NCBI GenBank assembly: GCA_028868515.1
Contig: JAGWUI010000006.1
Coordinates: 1-64,000, forward strand
From: Gammaproteobacteria bacterium
Lineage (GTDB): Bacteria > Pseudomonadota > Gammaproteobacteria > Pseudomonadales > Moraxellaceae
Reading direction: 5' to 3'
DNA length: 64,000 nucleotides
The notes beneath the pieces are model-generated. The model saw only the letters and a program-made list of their open reading frames with translations. It had not been told where the DNA came from and did not search any database. Within the stretch, counting starts at the first letter, position 1, and each line of letters begins with the position of its first letter. Shown in pieces: positions 16,619-24,264 of this stretch. A program made the translations under genes and the position numbers.

Positions 16619-17887
16619 CTAAAACGAATATGTCCAAGCCCCCAAGTTACTCTCCACCTTCACCTCAGACACGTTATTGCAGAACGCCACAACACGAGTC
16701 ATGTCTCCATATCGCAGTGTCATCGCGCCATGTGAGCCACGATCATCCCATGACCCTACGCCACAGTTACCACGATTAAAGACTAATTTGTTGATGGTGA
16801 TCGCATCAGTTTTAGCGGTGATGGCGATTTTGAGGAGTGAACCGCCGCTGTAGGGGTTAATACCGTTTTCCCGAATGACATTGAGTACAGCTCCACCCTC
16901 TCTAGCAACTTGAGCTCGGCTTGCTGCAAACTTGCTTTGTAGTACAGTATTGGCAGCTTGTTGACGTTGGCGCTCAACCGCAGTTTGAGCATCCGCTTTG
17001 GCTTTGACCGCAGCATCTTGCTGATCTTGGAGATGTTGACGAGCCATGGCATCCGCAAGGTCTTGCTTGAAGTCATTGGTTGGATTACCACCACGAACTG
17101 CTAACCCATAGGCGCGATTGGATGAGTAGCCTGATTCATCTTTGCCTCGGCAACGTATCCCAGTATTACCAAGTTCGACTGACCAGATATCTCCCTGATT
17201 GTCACCTTCATGACAAGGTGAATTACTGGCATAGATAAACCCAACACCACTAACGCCTTTATCAAACGCCGCTGGGAAGATTGTGGTATCGATGTCATAG
17301 GTAGTGTTATGGTCATCACGTTGGATTGGACAAACGTTGGTGGTAGTCCCTGTCGAACCATCGTTCTTGGGGTACTGAACCAAACGGGTAACACGTTTAT
17401 TGTCAGACGTTGGAAAACCACCCATACAACGGCGTATGGTCAGCAGTTCTTCCATGGAAGGTATGCGCCAGTCGTTGTAGCCGCCATAGTTAAGTTTAGC
17501 GATTTTGAGGATGAGGTTGTAGCCAGTATCAGTCGGATGGCGATTCCCGGCATAGCTTGGAATTGGACTCACACAGGTTGAACCATTCCATGTATCCCCT
17601 ACAACACAGCGCATCCATGTCAGTCCAGTCTTCGGATCATGCCACATACCTTGAGCAAAAAGCTGTTGATCCTCTGGGCTCATGGCACTGATGGATTGAG
17701 GGGTAAGCAATGGGTCGCTATGGCTTGCCAGTTGATTACTTATACCTGTCAGTAAAGTTCCGAATACCTGACCGAGGTTGGGTGGTGTATTGGCCCAGAG
17801 TGGCATGGATGCAGTGGTTAGCATCATGCCTAATAGTGTGCTGGCAAGGCGTGATGTTTTAGAACGAATTTGAAATGTCGTTTTCAT
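16619..17887 (-). CDS. Secreted DUF1566 (Lcl C-terminal) domain protein
   Basis: A 422-residue exported protein. A signal peptide of about 33 residues ends P-L-W-A-N. The DUF1566 domain (about 75-265) shows the usual D-P-K-T-G-L-T-W-M-R-C start, L-N-Y-G-G-Y-N-D-W-R-I-P-S-M-E-E-L, and a closing A-Y-G-L-A-V-R-G-G. An Ala/Gln-rich helical stretch (about 275-325) follows, then a C-terminal domain with several Gly and two Cys. DUF1566 proteins are often surface or pilus-tip related, but the function is unknown. AAGGAAA precedes the ATG by 6 bases. It is the last gene of the minus-strand accessory block, 38 bp behind the GYF_2 gene, and is followed by a strong terminator. Confidence 0.75.
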   Translation of the reverse strand: MKTTFQIRSKTSRLASTLLGMMLTTASMPLWANTPPNLGQVFGTLLTGISNQLASHSDPLLTPQSISAMSPEDQQLFAQGMWHDPKTGLTWMRCVVGDTWNGSTCVSPIPSYAGNRHPTDTGYNLILKIAKLNYGGYNDWRIPSMEELLTIRRCMGGFPTSDNKRVTRLVQYPKNDGSTGTTTNVCPIQRDDHNTTYDIDTTIFPAAFDKGVSGVGFIYASNSPCHEGDNQGDIWSVELGNTGIRCRGKDESGYSSNRAYGLAVRGGNPTNDFKQDLADAMARQHLQDQQDAAVKAKADAQTAVERQRQQAANTVLQSKFAASRAQVAREGGAVLNVIRENGINPYSGGSLLKIAITAKTDAITINKLVFNRGNCGVGSWDDRGSHGAMTLRYGDMTRVVAFCNNVSEVKVESNLGAWTYSF

Positions 17888-17925
17888 GGGAGTTTCCTTA
17901 AAGAGAATAAATTGGGGTCATGGTG

Positions 17926-18681
17926 TTATTGATTTGAATTGGCTTCTTGAGCCGCATTGGCCTCTTGAGCAGTCTGTGGCGTAGAGTCAACAGCATTAGC
18001 TAACGCGGCCATTGACGCTGCACTCGCATTATTTGCAGCAGGATCATCGGTACTCGTGGAGGTATGACCTGAGAAAATCACACAGAGAGAAATCCCAAAA
18101 GTGATCATCCAGATCCAGAAGTAAAACTTCGCTTGATGGAGTGTCTGAGCACGTTGCCAGAGATAAACAGGAATCACATTCGTCCATTTATTCGCAGGCA
18201 CTGGACGATTGCGTTCTTTCAGCATCTTTTGATCCAGCCAGAAGAACAGACTGTTTAAGATAAAGAAGACAATAAAAAATGCGATCTTGGTATCACTGAC
18301 GGCATAGATTAGGATGCCGATGATCGGAACTGTGGTTAACGCCCAGACAAATCGATTGTGAATATTCGCAGCAGTTTGGGATTGTGATGGATTGATCGTT
18401 GCCGAGGGTGCTGAGGCTAAAGATGATGGTGGTGCAGGCATAGTGGTCGCAGTGACTGATGGTACTGTCGTCGTTGTTCCAGCAATGATGGGCGCATTTA
18501 CCGAAATAAACAGATAACCCAACTCAGTTTCTTTTGCCATTTTCCACTCACCCTGTCCTTTCCAAAGCATGGTGGTGGCGGTAATTTTACTGTCGCTAAT
18601 TAAGGTTTTAATCTGAGTTAAAGCATAAGGGCCAAAGCTGCCAGTATCGTCAGCGTAGTGCCATTGTAGAAGTTCTTCCAT
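17926..18681 (-). CDS. GYF_2 domain membrane protein
   Basis: About 251 residues. The N-terminus is a GYF_2 domain (W-H-Y-A-D-D-T-G-S-F-G-P-Y, then W-K-G-Q-G-E-W), a fold that usually binds proline-rich or other peptide partners. A Thr/Ala/Pro-rich linker follows, then three hydrophobic segments (about 112-130, 133-150 and 193-215) and a low-complexity Ala/Asn/Gln tail. I chose the ATG at 18681 because GCGAGAA precedes it; a TTG five codons upstream has no visible ribosome-binding site. Genes of this type often accompany small membrane proteins of unknown role. It probably shares a transcript with the DUF1566 gene. Confidence 0.65.
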   Translation of the reverse strand: MEELLQWHYADDTGSFGPYALTQIKTLISDSKITATTMLWKGQGEWKMAKETELGYLFISVNAPIIAGTTTTVPSVTATTMPAPPSSLASAPSATINPSQSQTAANIHNRFVWALTTVPIIGILIYAVSDTKIAFFIVFFILNSLFFWLDQKMLKERNRPVPANKWTNVIPVYLWQRAQTLHQAKFYFWIWMITFGISLCVIFSGHTSTSTDDPAANNASAASMAALANAVDSTPQTAQEANAAQEANSNQ

Positions 18682-18838
18682 GGTATGTTCTCGCAATGAA
18701 TTAAGTGTGTGATCGTGTGACCATTGGTTAATTTGTTGAATTAATTTGGTATAAATACAGACAAAACAGGAATGCGAGGCACAAGGGAGCCTGCGTCACT
18801 CAATGGAAAATTGAATTACGTACAAGGTTGATTTGGGA

Positions 18839-19597
18839 TTAGTCCAGTGAGTTCAGAGTGCCGTTGACTTCAACCCAATGCTGCTGAATACAAGCTTGTG
18901 GTTCGCCGTCTTCTGGCCCCTGTGATTTGGCACCCGTGAGAATCAGCAAACGACTATTCGGCTTGGACTGAATGCCTGCGGTCATGCCTTTAGTGCATGT
19001 GGCATTGGTATCTAGGCTATCGATATAACGCGCCTGACCTGTTTTGACATTGAGCAGAACGGTCGATGCACAACCTGATCCACATCCCCAACCGCCAGTG
19101 ACATACTCTCCAGCAAAGTCGATTTTTTGTTTGGAGATTGCCAACAGTTGACCTTTCATTGCAGCAAATTCACCCACAGCCTTGACTTGGCGCGGGCCGT
19201 TATAGACCGTAGCGGGATAGTCTTCAAAGCGATAGGAATGGGGATGAGTTGCTGTAGTGCCACAAGCTGAAACACCCAGAAGTTCATGATCAGAAACTGC
19301 CTGAGTCGTGATCACCGCTTCTTTAGTCGTAATGGCTAGACAATTGCCACGCTTGGCCTGCTTCAATACTTTCAGCCCTGAACCTAAAGGACGAGTCAGA
19401 TCAAGAATGACGAGACCATGAGTGGTTTGAAGATCAACAGTGGGTGAACCATATTCGTCGGTGCTGAAGGATGGGCTTTGGGTGAGAGTGAGTTGTGTGG
19501 TGATCGCATGAGCACTGATGCTGAGTGTCGATAAACAGATCAATGTGAGTGGAATTATAGTTTTCTTTCGATGAAGCAATCGCTTAGTAACAGCCAT
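18839..19597 (-). CDS. Secreted protein of unknown function behind a structured leader
   Basis: 252 residues. The start at 19597 is fixed by TAAGGAG 5 bases upstream; the frame runs open further upstream, but through the structured leader. M-A-V-T-K-R-L-L-H-R-K-K then a hydrophobic stretch ending S-A-H-A is a Sec signal peptide (about 36 residues). The mature protein has several Cys, including G-G-W-G-C-G-S-G-C-A-S-T, which suggests disulfides or metal binding. I do not recognise a family. The most notable thing about the gene is its leader: an RNA with alternative pairing over the ribosome-binding site, so expression is probably controlled at translation. Confidence 0.65.
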   Translation of the reverse strand: MAVTKRLLHRKKTIIPLTLICLSTLSISAHAITTQLTLTQSPSFSTDEYGSPTVDLQTTHGLVILDLTRPLGSGLKVLKQAKRGNCLAITTKEAVITTQAVSDHELLGVSACGTTATHPHSYRFEDYPATVYNGPRQVKAVGEFAAMKGQLLAISKQKIDFAGEYVTGGWGCGSGCASTVLLNVKTGQARYIDSLDTNATCTKGMTAGIQSKPNSRLLILTGAKSQGPEDGEPQACIQQHWVEVNGTLNSLD

Positions 19598-19823
19598 GAC
19601 CAACTCCTTAGGTATAAGAAGTCCTGCCAGATCACTGCTAAATGATTGGGTGGCAGAACGGAAAGGGGTTAGCAGACTGATACCTAAGAAACCAGCACGC
19701 GCGAACGCGTCCCCCTCCCGTTCCACCGCAGAGGGGGGCGAGAAGGTATACACAAGAGACAAACGTCTTTCGTGTACTTAGGTAGAACGGTCTGCTAAAA
19801 CCGACTAGCCATGAGGGCTAGTA
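19598..19823 (-). ncRNA. Structured 5' leader, candidate translational RNA switch
   Basis: Read on the minus strand: a 7-bp hairpin (19804-19822); a closing helix of 9 bp plus 8 bp with an internal loop (19790-19798 with 19669-19677; 19777-19784 with 19681-19688); inside it three hairpins (19749-19776; 19711-19737; 19697-19710 with a UUCG loop); then a hairpin at 19624-19656 and the Shine-Dalgarno. The 3' strand of the closing helix, CUUAGGUAU, is the exact complement of AUACCUAAG at 19607-19615, which runs into the AAGGAG site. The helix and Shine-Dalgarno masking are therefore mutually exclusive. A second repeated segment (UUAGCAG) offers the same choice. No named riboswitch class is recognised. 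Confidence 0.55.
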
Positions 19824-19829
19824 TTACGA

Positions 19830-19858
19830 AGAATACCTTGCAGCATTGAATGGGTCAA
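19830..19858 (-). promoter_or_regulatory. Sigma-70-like promoter of the structured leader
   Basis: On the minus strand TTGACC (19858-19853), a 17-base spacer and TATTCT (19835-19830). The predicted start, about 19823, coincides with the first base of the first leader hairpin. Spacing is ideal, -35 is five of six and -10 four of six. Confidence 0.5.
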
Positions 19859-19962
19859 TCTGAAGGTACAGATAAAACACGAAGTCAACGCATCGTCATG
19901 CCTTGATTTCATTCACAACTTGAATTATCCGCCTTCACTGGTAAAGCGAACAACTCTGGGGC

Positions 19963-20886
19963 TTACGCTGCCGCACCCACCTGTCCAGACAGCCCTGCCG
20001 CTTTACGGTCGAGCTTGTCTTTGAGGCTGGGTTTTGCAGTGGTCACGGTTCGGGCATTGCTGCCCTCGGTGTTGCCACCCTCAGCGTCGGGGAAATACTC
20101 ATCAACAATATCGAGTATCTCATCCTCGCTGAACTCAAATGCTGCATTGCCAAAACCAAGGCGAGCGGCATGATCTAGAGCTACCTGATCGTAGCCACAC
20201 GCTTTTCGATGCTCATCAATTTGTTTGGCTTCCACGATGGCATCTTCAATGCTGATCTCATCACGTACCGTCAGATCAACGTAATAGATCGCTGAGCGAT
20301 GGCTTTGGGTCGTGCTTTTACCGCGTAACCGAAGTTGTAATGGTAGACATGACAATAAATCCCCAGACACCGCTTGGTAATAACTGAGCCGTGCAGCCAG
20401 ACTACGGATACTATTAAAGCCTGTAGTTCTAAAGATAAATGTCCCCAGTTCATCACTGGCATCAATCTGTACATTCAATCGACCATAAGGCTTACACAAG
20501 CCGCCCTTGGCAAACGGACAATGATCGGGTGATGGGCAAGGTAACGTCTCAACCCCTGCATCTGTTGATCGTCTACAGGTTTCACCATTACCCACACACA
20601 GAGGTCTGCCATTCTTCCGATCAAACATGCTGTACTCAGCGCGTAGGTTTAGATCAGGATCATTGAACAACATCCGTACTGGAATCGAACGAATCTTGCC
20701 GTTGGTTGCGGATTTACGCAGTTCTTCATCCAGCGGATGGTTGACCCAGCCCTCCCGATTCTGCACTTGCGAGGTAATGGTAAACTGGTCATCCTTTTCA
20801 GGGAGTCGTTTACCGTCTTTCTCTACCACACGTCCAATACTAATCCGACCCAAGATCGGCGGTGTAATCGCTAGACCTTTAATCAT
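19963..20886 (-). CDS. Recombination directionality factor-like protein
   Basis: A 307-residue protein of the group often annotated as recombination directionality factor or 'hydrolase or metal-binding protein' in integrative elements and phages. The N-terminus opens M-I-K-G-L-A-I-T-P-P-I-L-G-R-I-S-I-G-R. A Cys cluster (C-V-G-N-G-E-T-C, then C-P-S-P-D-H-C-P-F-A and C-K-P-Y-G-R) at about 100-140 could bind a metal. Its start overlaps the end of the YqaJ gene by 4 bp, with GAGGGAGC 8 bases before the ATG, so the two are coupled. The role in excision is known only for some relatives and is inferred here from family and context. Confidence 0.65.
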   Translation of the reverse strand: MIKGLAITPPILGRISIGRVVEKDGKRLPEKDDQFTITSQVQNREGWVNHPLDEELRKSATNGKIRSIPVRMLFNDPDLNLRAEYSMFDRKNGRPLCVGNGETCRRSTDAGVETLPCPSPDHCPFAKGGLCKPYGRLNVQIDASDELGTFIFRTTGFNSIRSLAARLSYYQAVSGDLLSCLPLQLRLRGKSTTQSHRSAIYYVDLTVRDEISIEDAIVEAKQIDEHRKACGYDQVALDHAARLGFGNAAFEFSEDEILDIVDEYFPDAEGGNTEGSNARTVTTAKPSLKDKLDRKAAGLSGQVGAAA

Positions 20887-21893
20887 GATATTGCTCCCTC
20901 TGAAATGGGTTGTTGCGCTGATGATGGATTGGACGGATTGGCATTAACGACAAAACGACGACTGCCTGACTTGTTCCGCTTCCATGTCACACTGCCTGAT
21001 TTAAATAGTGCTTTACTGGCTTCTCCCATCCGTTGTTGAATCTGTTGTTTGAGCAGTTCAGCAACTTCCTGCTTGGATTCAATTTCAGCACGTAAACTCA
21101 TCATGCCAATAAAGGCAGTCGATAAGCCAAGATCATCAGTCAGATCGATGCAATTACCTGAGTCATGTGGATATAACGCACGTAAAGCTTGCCCCGCAGA
21201 ATCAGAGCCATCAACAGGCGGTTCAATGTCCTGCTCAACGTAGTGCCAGAACTTGCGTTCTAGTTCGATGAGTCGATCAATCAGCTCATCGTCACGTTCA
21301 ATGCGATAAATCCTAATTTCCTGACCACAGATCAATACGCAGACATCCACCACCGATTTACCCGTGACCGCCATCTGATGTTGTACCTGACACTGGATAT
21401 ATTCAGGCACACCATCACGCCAGAGTTTTGAGCCAAACTCTCCAGCCGTTTTGCATTCGAGTATTTGGACTTCTTCACAGCCCACAACCGAATAATCAAT
21501 ATTTGCCAACATCCATGATTTATTTAGATCAGGATGTTGCAAGACTGAGTTAATACGGCGTACTTTATTTCCAGTACGTTTGGTGTAATGAGTGGCGACA
21601 ATCGGCTCAAGAATCGTTCCCCAGTACATCGGTGAACTTTCATCGTTGGGGGCAGTCTTGGGTAAATTGCCATCCCGACCAGTTTTAATCATCCACAGTT
21701 CAAGTTGGGACTGATAAGGATTTAAACCGACTGCGGCAGCGGCATCACTACTGCCAATGCCACGTTTACGAACATTAAGCCATTCATCACGGCTCAGAGA
21801 TTTGGTTGATACAAGACGTAAAGCCTTGAAATTTGAAACAGGTTTACGAGTAGATGCAGGCGAAACACTAGATATTGAGATAGCTTGATTCAT
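20883..21893 (-). CDS. YqaJ-type viral recombinase / exonuclease
   Basis: A 336-residue protein of the YqaJ (lambda exonuclease-like, PD-(D/E)XK) family, which trims double-strand ends for single-strand annealing recombination in phages and mobile elements. Visible motifs: R-K-R-G-I-G-S-S-D-A-A-A-A-V-G-L-N-P-Y at the N-terminus, W-G-T-I-L-E-P, A-N-I-D-Y and I-L-E-C-K-T-A, the last giving the D...ExK catalytic core, and Q-C-Q-V-Q-H-Q-M-A-V-T-G. A C-terminal basic segment follows. AGGAA lies 7 bases before the ATG. No single-strand annealing partner (Bet/RecT/Erf) is visible next door. Confidence 0.85.
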   Translation of the reverse strand: MNQAISISSVSPASTRKPVSNFKALRLVSTKSLSRDEWLNVRKRGIGSSDAAAAVGLNPYQSQLELWMIKTGRDGNLPKTAPNDESSPMYWGTILEPIVATHYTKRTGNKVRRINSVLQHPDLNKSWMLANIDYSVVGCEEVQILECKTAGEFGSKLWRDGVPEYIQCQVQHQMAVTGKSVVDVCVLICGQEIRIYRIERDDELIDRLIELERKFWHYVEQDIEPPVDGSDSAGQALRALYPHDSGNCIDLTDDLGLSTAFIGMMSLRAEIESKQEVAELLKQQIQQRMGEASKALFKSGSVTWKRNKSGSRRFVVNANPSNPSSAQQPISEGAIS

Positions 21894-21930
21894 GATGTAG
21901 TTCCTGTTAGAAAGAGCGCGACAAAAGACA

Positions 21931-21960
21931 AGCCCGACCCAGCAAATGCTGAGTCGGGCT
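21931..21960 (-). terminator. Hairpin behind the DUF932 gene
   Basis: AGCCCGACYCAGCA and its complement form a GC-rich stem of about 14 bp with a 2-4 base loop. It lies 26 bp behind the stop of the DUF932 gene and ahead of the YqaJ gene. T residues follow on both strands (TTTT on plus; GTCTTTT on minus). It may end or weaken the DUF932 transcript. Confidence 0.6.
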
Positions 21961-21986
21961 TTTATGCCGTATCAGATAAGAATGGA

Positions 21987-22952
21987 TTAAGCCGCCATCA
22001 ATACAGCCTGCTCTAAAGCTTTTTGCTTAATAGCTGCACCTTGTCCAAACCATGCAGAATCGAGTCGATGATCAATGCTGCGGGCGCGACGCTCATGGTC
22101 AACAAACTCAGTCACTGCATTGAGTAAACCAAATGCCGTACCTTTGGCAGAGTCCAGATCAGCACCTTTGCCACGACCTTGATAGAGCTCCAATGTTTTA
22201 GACATCGCTCGCTCATTCGCTTGCCCCAATGATTTTGAACTGAGGCTCTGATCGCTAAAGACACGGAGGAAATAACGTTCGGCTTCGACTGCTTTTACCT
22301 TACGTTCACTCAATGCTTTCATGCGATACATGAAGTCATCCCATGAGGAAACTGAGATGCCGAGTTGCCGTTTGACTGCATCAGGATCAAAGCTAGTGCT
22401 ATGAGGAACTTTGACAGCTTGCGTACCGCCAGCCAGTGCCACAGCAAGCGTGTTGTTGCACACAACACGGATACTGGTGAATTGGGCTGTTGTTGCTAAA
22501 GTGCCATCACAGGCGGTTGCCAGTAAGACATAACCATTAGTCACATCACGACCACGTAAAGCTGTTGATTGACCAGTACGTGCCAATGCCCATATTTTAC
22601 GACCGCCTTTTAGTACACCAGCAGTTTCGAGTTCAAAACCTGATTTTTCAGTCAGATCGCGGTAGAACTCCAAGATAGAACGGGGTTGAACCACCTGATA
22701 GCGCTGGCTAACTACAGACAACGGGGCATTGGTATCTGAACGGAATAGGACTTTGTTTTCGGGGAAGGTATGGATTGAAGTAACGTTGGTGTCATGTTCA
22801 GCGGCAAAGCGTACAGCCGCTTCACGAATTTCCCAGTCCATGCCAGCCTGTTGTGCCCAAACTTCAATTGGTTGATGCGGTGAGAGTTGATTGCCTAAGC
22901 CATGCCAAGGGGTTGAACCTTGAAATGCCATTGTTTCGATAAGATGTGCCAT
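21987..22952 (-). CDS. DUF932 phage/plasmid-like protein
   Basis: A 321-residue protein of the DUF932 family, common on plasmids, phages and integrative elements. Visible hallmarks: T-P-W-H-G-L-G near the N-terminus, S-Q-R-Y-Q-V-V-Q-P, an R-V-V-C-N-N-T-L segment and a C-terminal A-F-G-L-L-N-A-V-T-E-F-V-D-H-E-R-R-A-R. The function is unknown; co-occurrence with recombination nucleases suggests DNA metabolism or anti-defence. AAGGAAA lies 8 bases before the ATG. It precedes YqaJ and the directionality-factor-like gene on the same strand, a recurring grouping on mobile elements. Confidence 0.85.
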   Translation of the reverse strand: MAHLIETMAFQGSTPWHGLGNQLSPHQPIEVWAQQAGMDWEIREAAVRFAAEHDTNVTSIHTFPENKVLFRSDTNAPLSVVSQRYQVVQPRSILEFYRDLTEKSGFELETAGVLKGGRKIWALARTGQSTALRGRDVTNGYVLLATACDGTLATTAQFTSIRVVCNNTLAVALAGGTQAVKVPHSTSFDPDAVKRQLGISVSSWDDFMYRMKALSERKVKAVEAERYFLRVFSDQSLSSKSLGQANERAMSKTLELYQGRGKGADLDSAKGTAFGLLNAVTEFVDHERRARSIDHRLDSAWFGQGAAIKQKALEQAVLMAA

Positions 22953-23091
22953 GATGATTTTCCTTTAAATAAATTGAGTAAATAACGCGCATGGCAAAGC
23001 CACTGCACATAAACAGCAGTTCGTAAAACCAATGCGCTAGAGATGGGTGATTTGAAACTAGAAAAGTGAGGTAATAAACGGTGAAGCAGAT

Positions 23092-23409
23092 TTATTCGTG
23101 ATCACTGCTAAAACTATAGCCACAATCGAGACAATCGAAGTTATTGAGGATATGATCATCAATAACCTCACCCAAAGCTGATCCAGCAAGGCAACCTGTA
23201 ACGCCACCAATTAGACCACCTAAGATGACACCTGCAAGACTGCCTACAGGCCCAGCAATCACACCAACCGCAGCACCGATTTCAGCACCGCTCATTGCAC
23301 CTGCTGCGCCACTGGCTACACCAGCAGCAGTGCCAATGGCACTGCCGACCTGCTTGCCGTAGTTGTTGGTTTGAATATGATGAGAATGACAACGTGGACA
23401 TACGACCAT
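23092..23409 (-). CDS. Small zinc-ribbon / glycine-zipper protein
   Basis: A 105-residue protein with an unusual plan. Two CxxC pairs (C4-P-R-C7 and C-L-D-C near residues 94-97) sit at the two ends and could form one zinc ribbon. Between them, residues about 20-80 are Gly/Ala-rich with repeated G-x(3)-G spacing, a glycine-zipper-like region that probably inserts in or crosses a membrane as a hairpin. That would bring both zinc half-sites to the same side. AGGAG precedes the ATG by 8 bases. First gene of the minus-strand accessory block. Function unknown. Confidence 0.65.
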   Translation of the reverse strand: MVVCPRCHSHHIQTNNYGKQVGSAIGTAAGVASGAAGAMSGAEIGAAVGVIAGPVGSLAGVILGGLIGGVTGCLAGSALGEVIDDHILNNFDCLDCGYSFSSDHE

Positions 23410-23466
23410 GATGATGACTCCTGATAATGAATGAAGATGGATCGTTGAATGAGATTTTTACGGCAT

Positions 23467-23496
23467 AAAAAAATAGGCTTGCCGAAGCAAGCCTAT
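23467..23496 (-). terminator. Rho-independent terminator
   Basis: ATAGGCTTGC, loop CGAA, GCAAGCCTAT: a perfect 10-bp stem followed on the minus strand by seven T. It would stop minus-strand transcription entering from the chromosomal side before the accessory block. Confidence 0.8.
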
Positions 23497-23697
23497 GAAT
23501 AGGATGAAATGATATACATCATGTAGTGATGTCATCAGAGTAATATGTGTTTATAATTGTTTTGAGTGATCCTGTTTAGCAGGGGCGTGTAGAAGAAATA
23601 AGCAAATAGAATAAAAAATATTTTTACGGTATGGGTTACGGTATTTCTGGAAATATTGATTATATAGGTTAGTTTAATCAATGCTATACGATTCTAT

Positions 23698-23720
23698 TTC
23701 GACTCCCGCCGGGCGCACCA
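23698..23720 (+). repeat. Isolated tRNA 3' end: probable right attachment site (att)
   Basis: TTCGACTCCCGCC followed by GGGCGCACCA is exactly the T-loop, 3' T-stem, 3' acceptor strand and CCA of a tRNA gene. No matching 5' acceptor strand (GCGCCCG) or anticodon arm lies upstream, so this is not a tRNA gene. Such 3' fragments mark the far end of elements integrated into tRNA genes. The acceptor sequence resembles a bacterial tRNA-Arg, a weak guess. The orientation implies that the intact tRNA lies to the left of the window and the element ends here. Confidence 0.65.
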
Positions 23721-23739
23721 TTTAATCTCTTACTTAATC

Positions 23740-24171
23740 TTATGGCGTTCCGGTAATTATTTTACGAGCGTTTTCCATCGTTGAGATTCTATTGTCGAGT
23801 GTGTTTTGGTCTGATCGAGAGCCATTCCATCTCATATCGTTTTCAGCATTTTTGAATTTTTCGTTGATCCCTTGTACATCCATATTTCTTCTGATGTTGT
23901 AATGATAATAAACTCTATCAGAATCAGATGCATTTGCTCTTGCTAAGAGCATGGCCGTATTTTGTTTTATTGCAGCATTGTCTTTTGAGCCAGCATTATC
24001 CTTAGCTGAACTGTCATTCATCCAAAGTTTTGCAACTTGTTTCTTTTGATTTGGGCAAGGTTGGCTGCTGTATAGTAAATGTCCAGTATTATCCGTACAT
24101 TTGTAGACTGTTCCTGCTTTTGTTTCTAATGAAATAAGTGTGAGGCTTATGAATAATAAAAATAATCTCAT
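23740..24171 (-). CDS. Small secreted DUF4124-like protein
   Basis: 143 residues with a signal peptide (M-R-L-F-L-L-F-I-S-L-T-L-I, ending around T-K-A). The mature start T-V-Y-K-C-T-D-N-T-G-H-L-L-Y-S-S-Q-P-C matches the DUF4124 pattern (a small envelope domain with two conserved Cys). The rest is Asn/Ala-rich and charged. A paralogue lies next to it at 24265. Both are on the minus strand just outside the tRNA-derived att site. Function unknown. Confidence 0.65.
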   Translation of the reverse strand: MRLFLLFISLTLISLETKAGTVYKCTDNTGHLLYSSQPCPNQKKQVAKLWMNDSSAKDNAGSKDNAAIKQNTAMLLARANASDSDRVYYHYNIRRNMDVQGINEKFKNAENDMRWNGSRSDQNTLDNRISTMENARKIITGTP

Positions 24172-24264
24172 GGTTAGTACGCCCTTTTATCAAATTATTT
24201 ATATAGTTTTTTGAAACTCTATTTTTTCTTTCCCTGAGTATCATTTTATGTATCGGATGTGTTA

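Larger units (their letters stand above)
23410..23739. other. Element/chromosome boundary spacer
   Basis: No gene. Besides the terminator and tRNA 3' fragment it contains a small palindrome (ACATCA and TGATGT around 23517-23533) and AT-rich sequence of the kind that flanks integrase core sites. No integrase gene is present. Confidence 0.5.

Noticed and set aside
19596-19781. A 61-codon plus-strand frame over the structured leader
   Set aside because: It has no ribosome-binding site and is better explained by the paired RNA segments on the other strand.
19669-19798. An integron attC site, because of the long imperfect inverted repeat
   Set aside because: The ends do not carry the GTTRRRY/RYYYAAC boxes, there is no cassette array or integrase, and the enclosed hairpins fit an RNA leader better.
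23698-23720. A complete tRNA gene at this place
   Set aside because: Only the T-loop to CCA part is present; no 5' acceptor strand, D-arm or anticodon arm can be found upstream.
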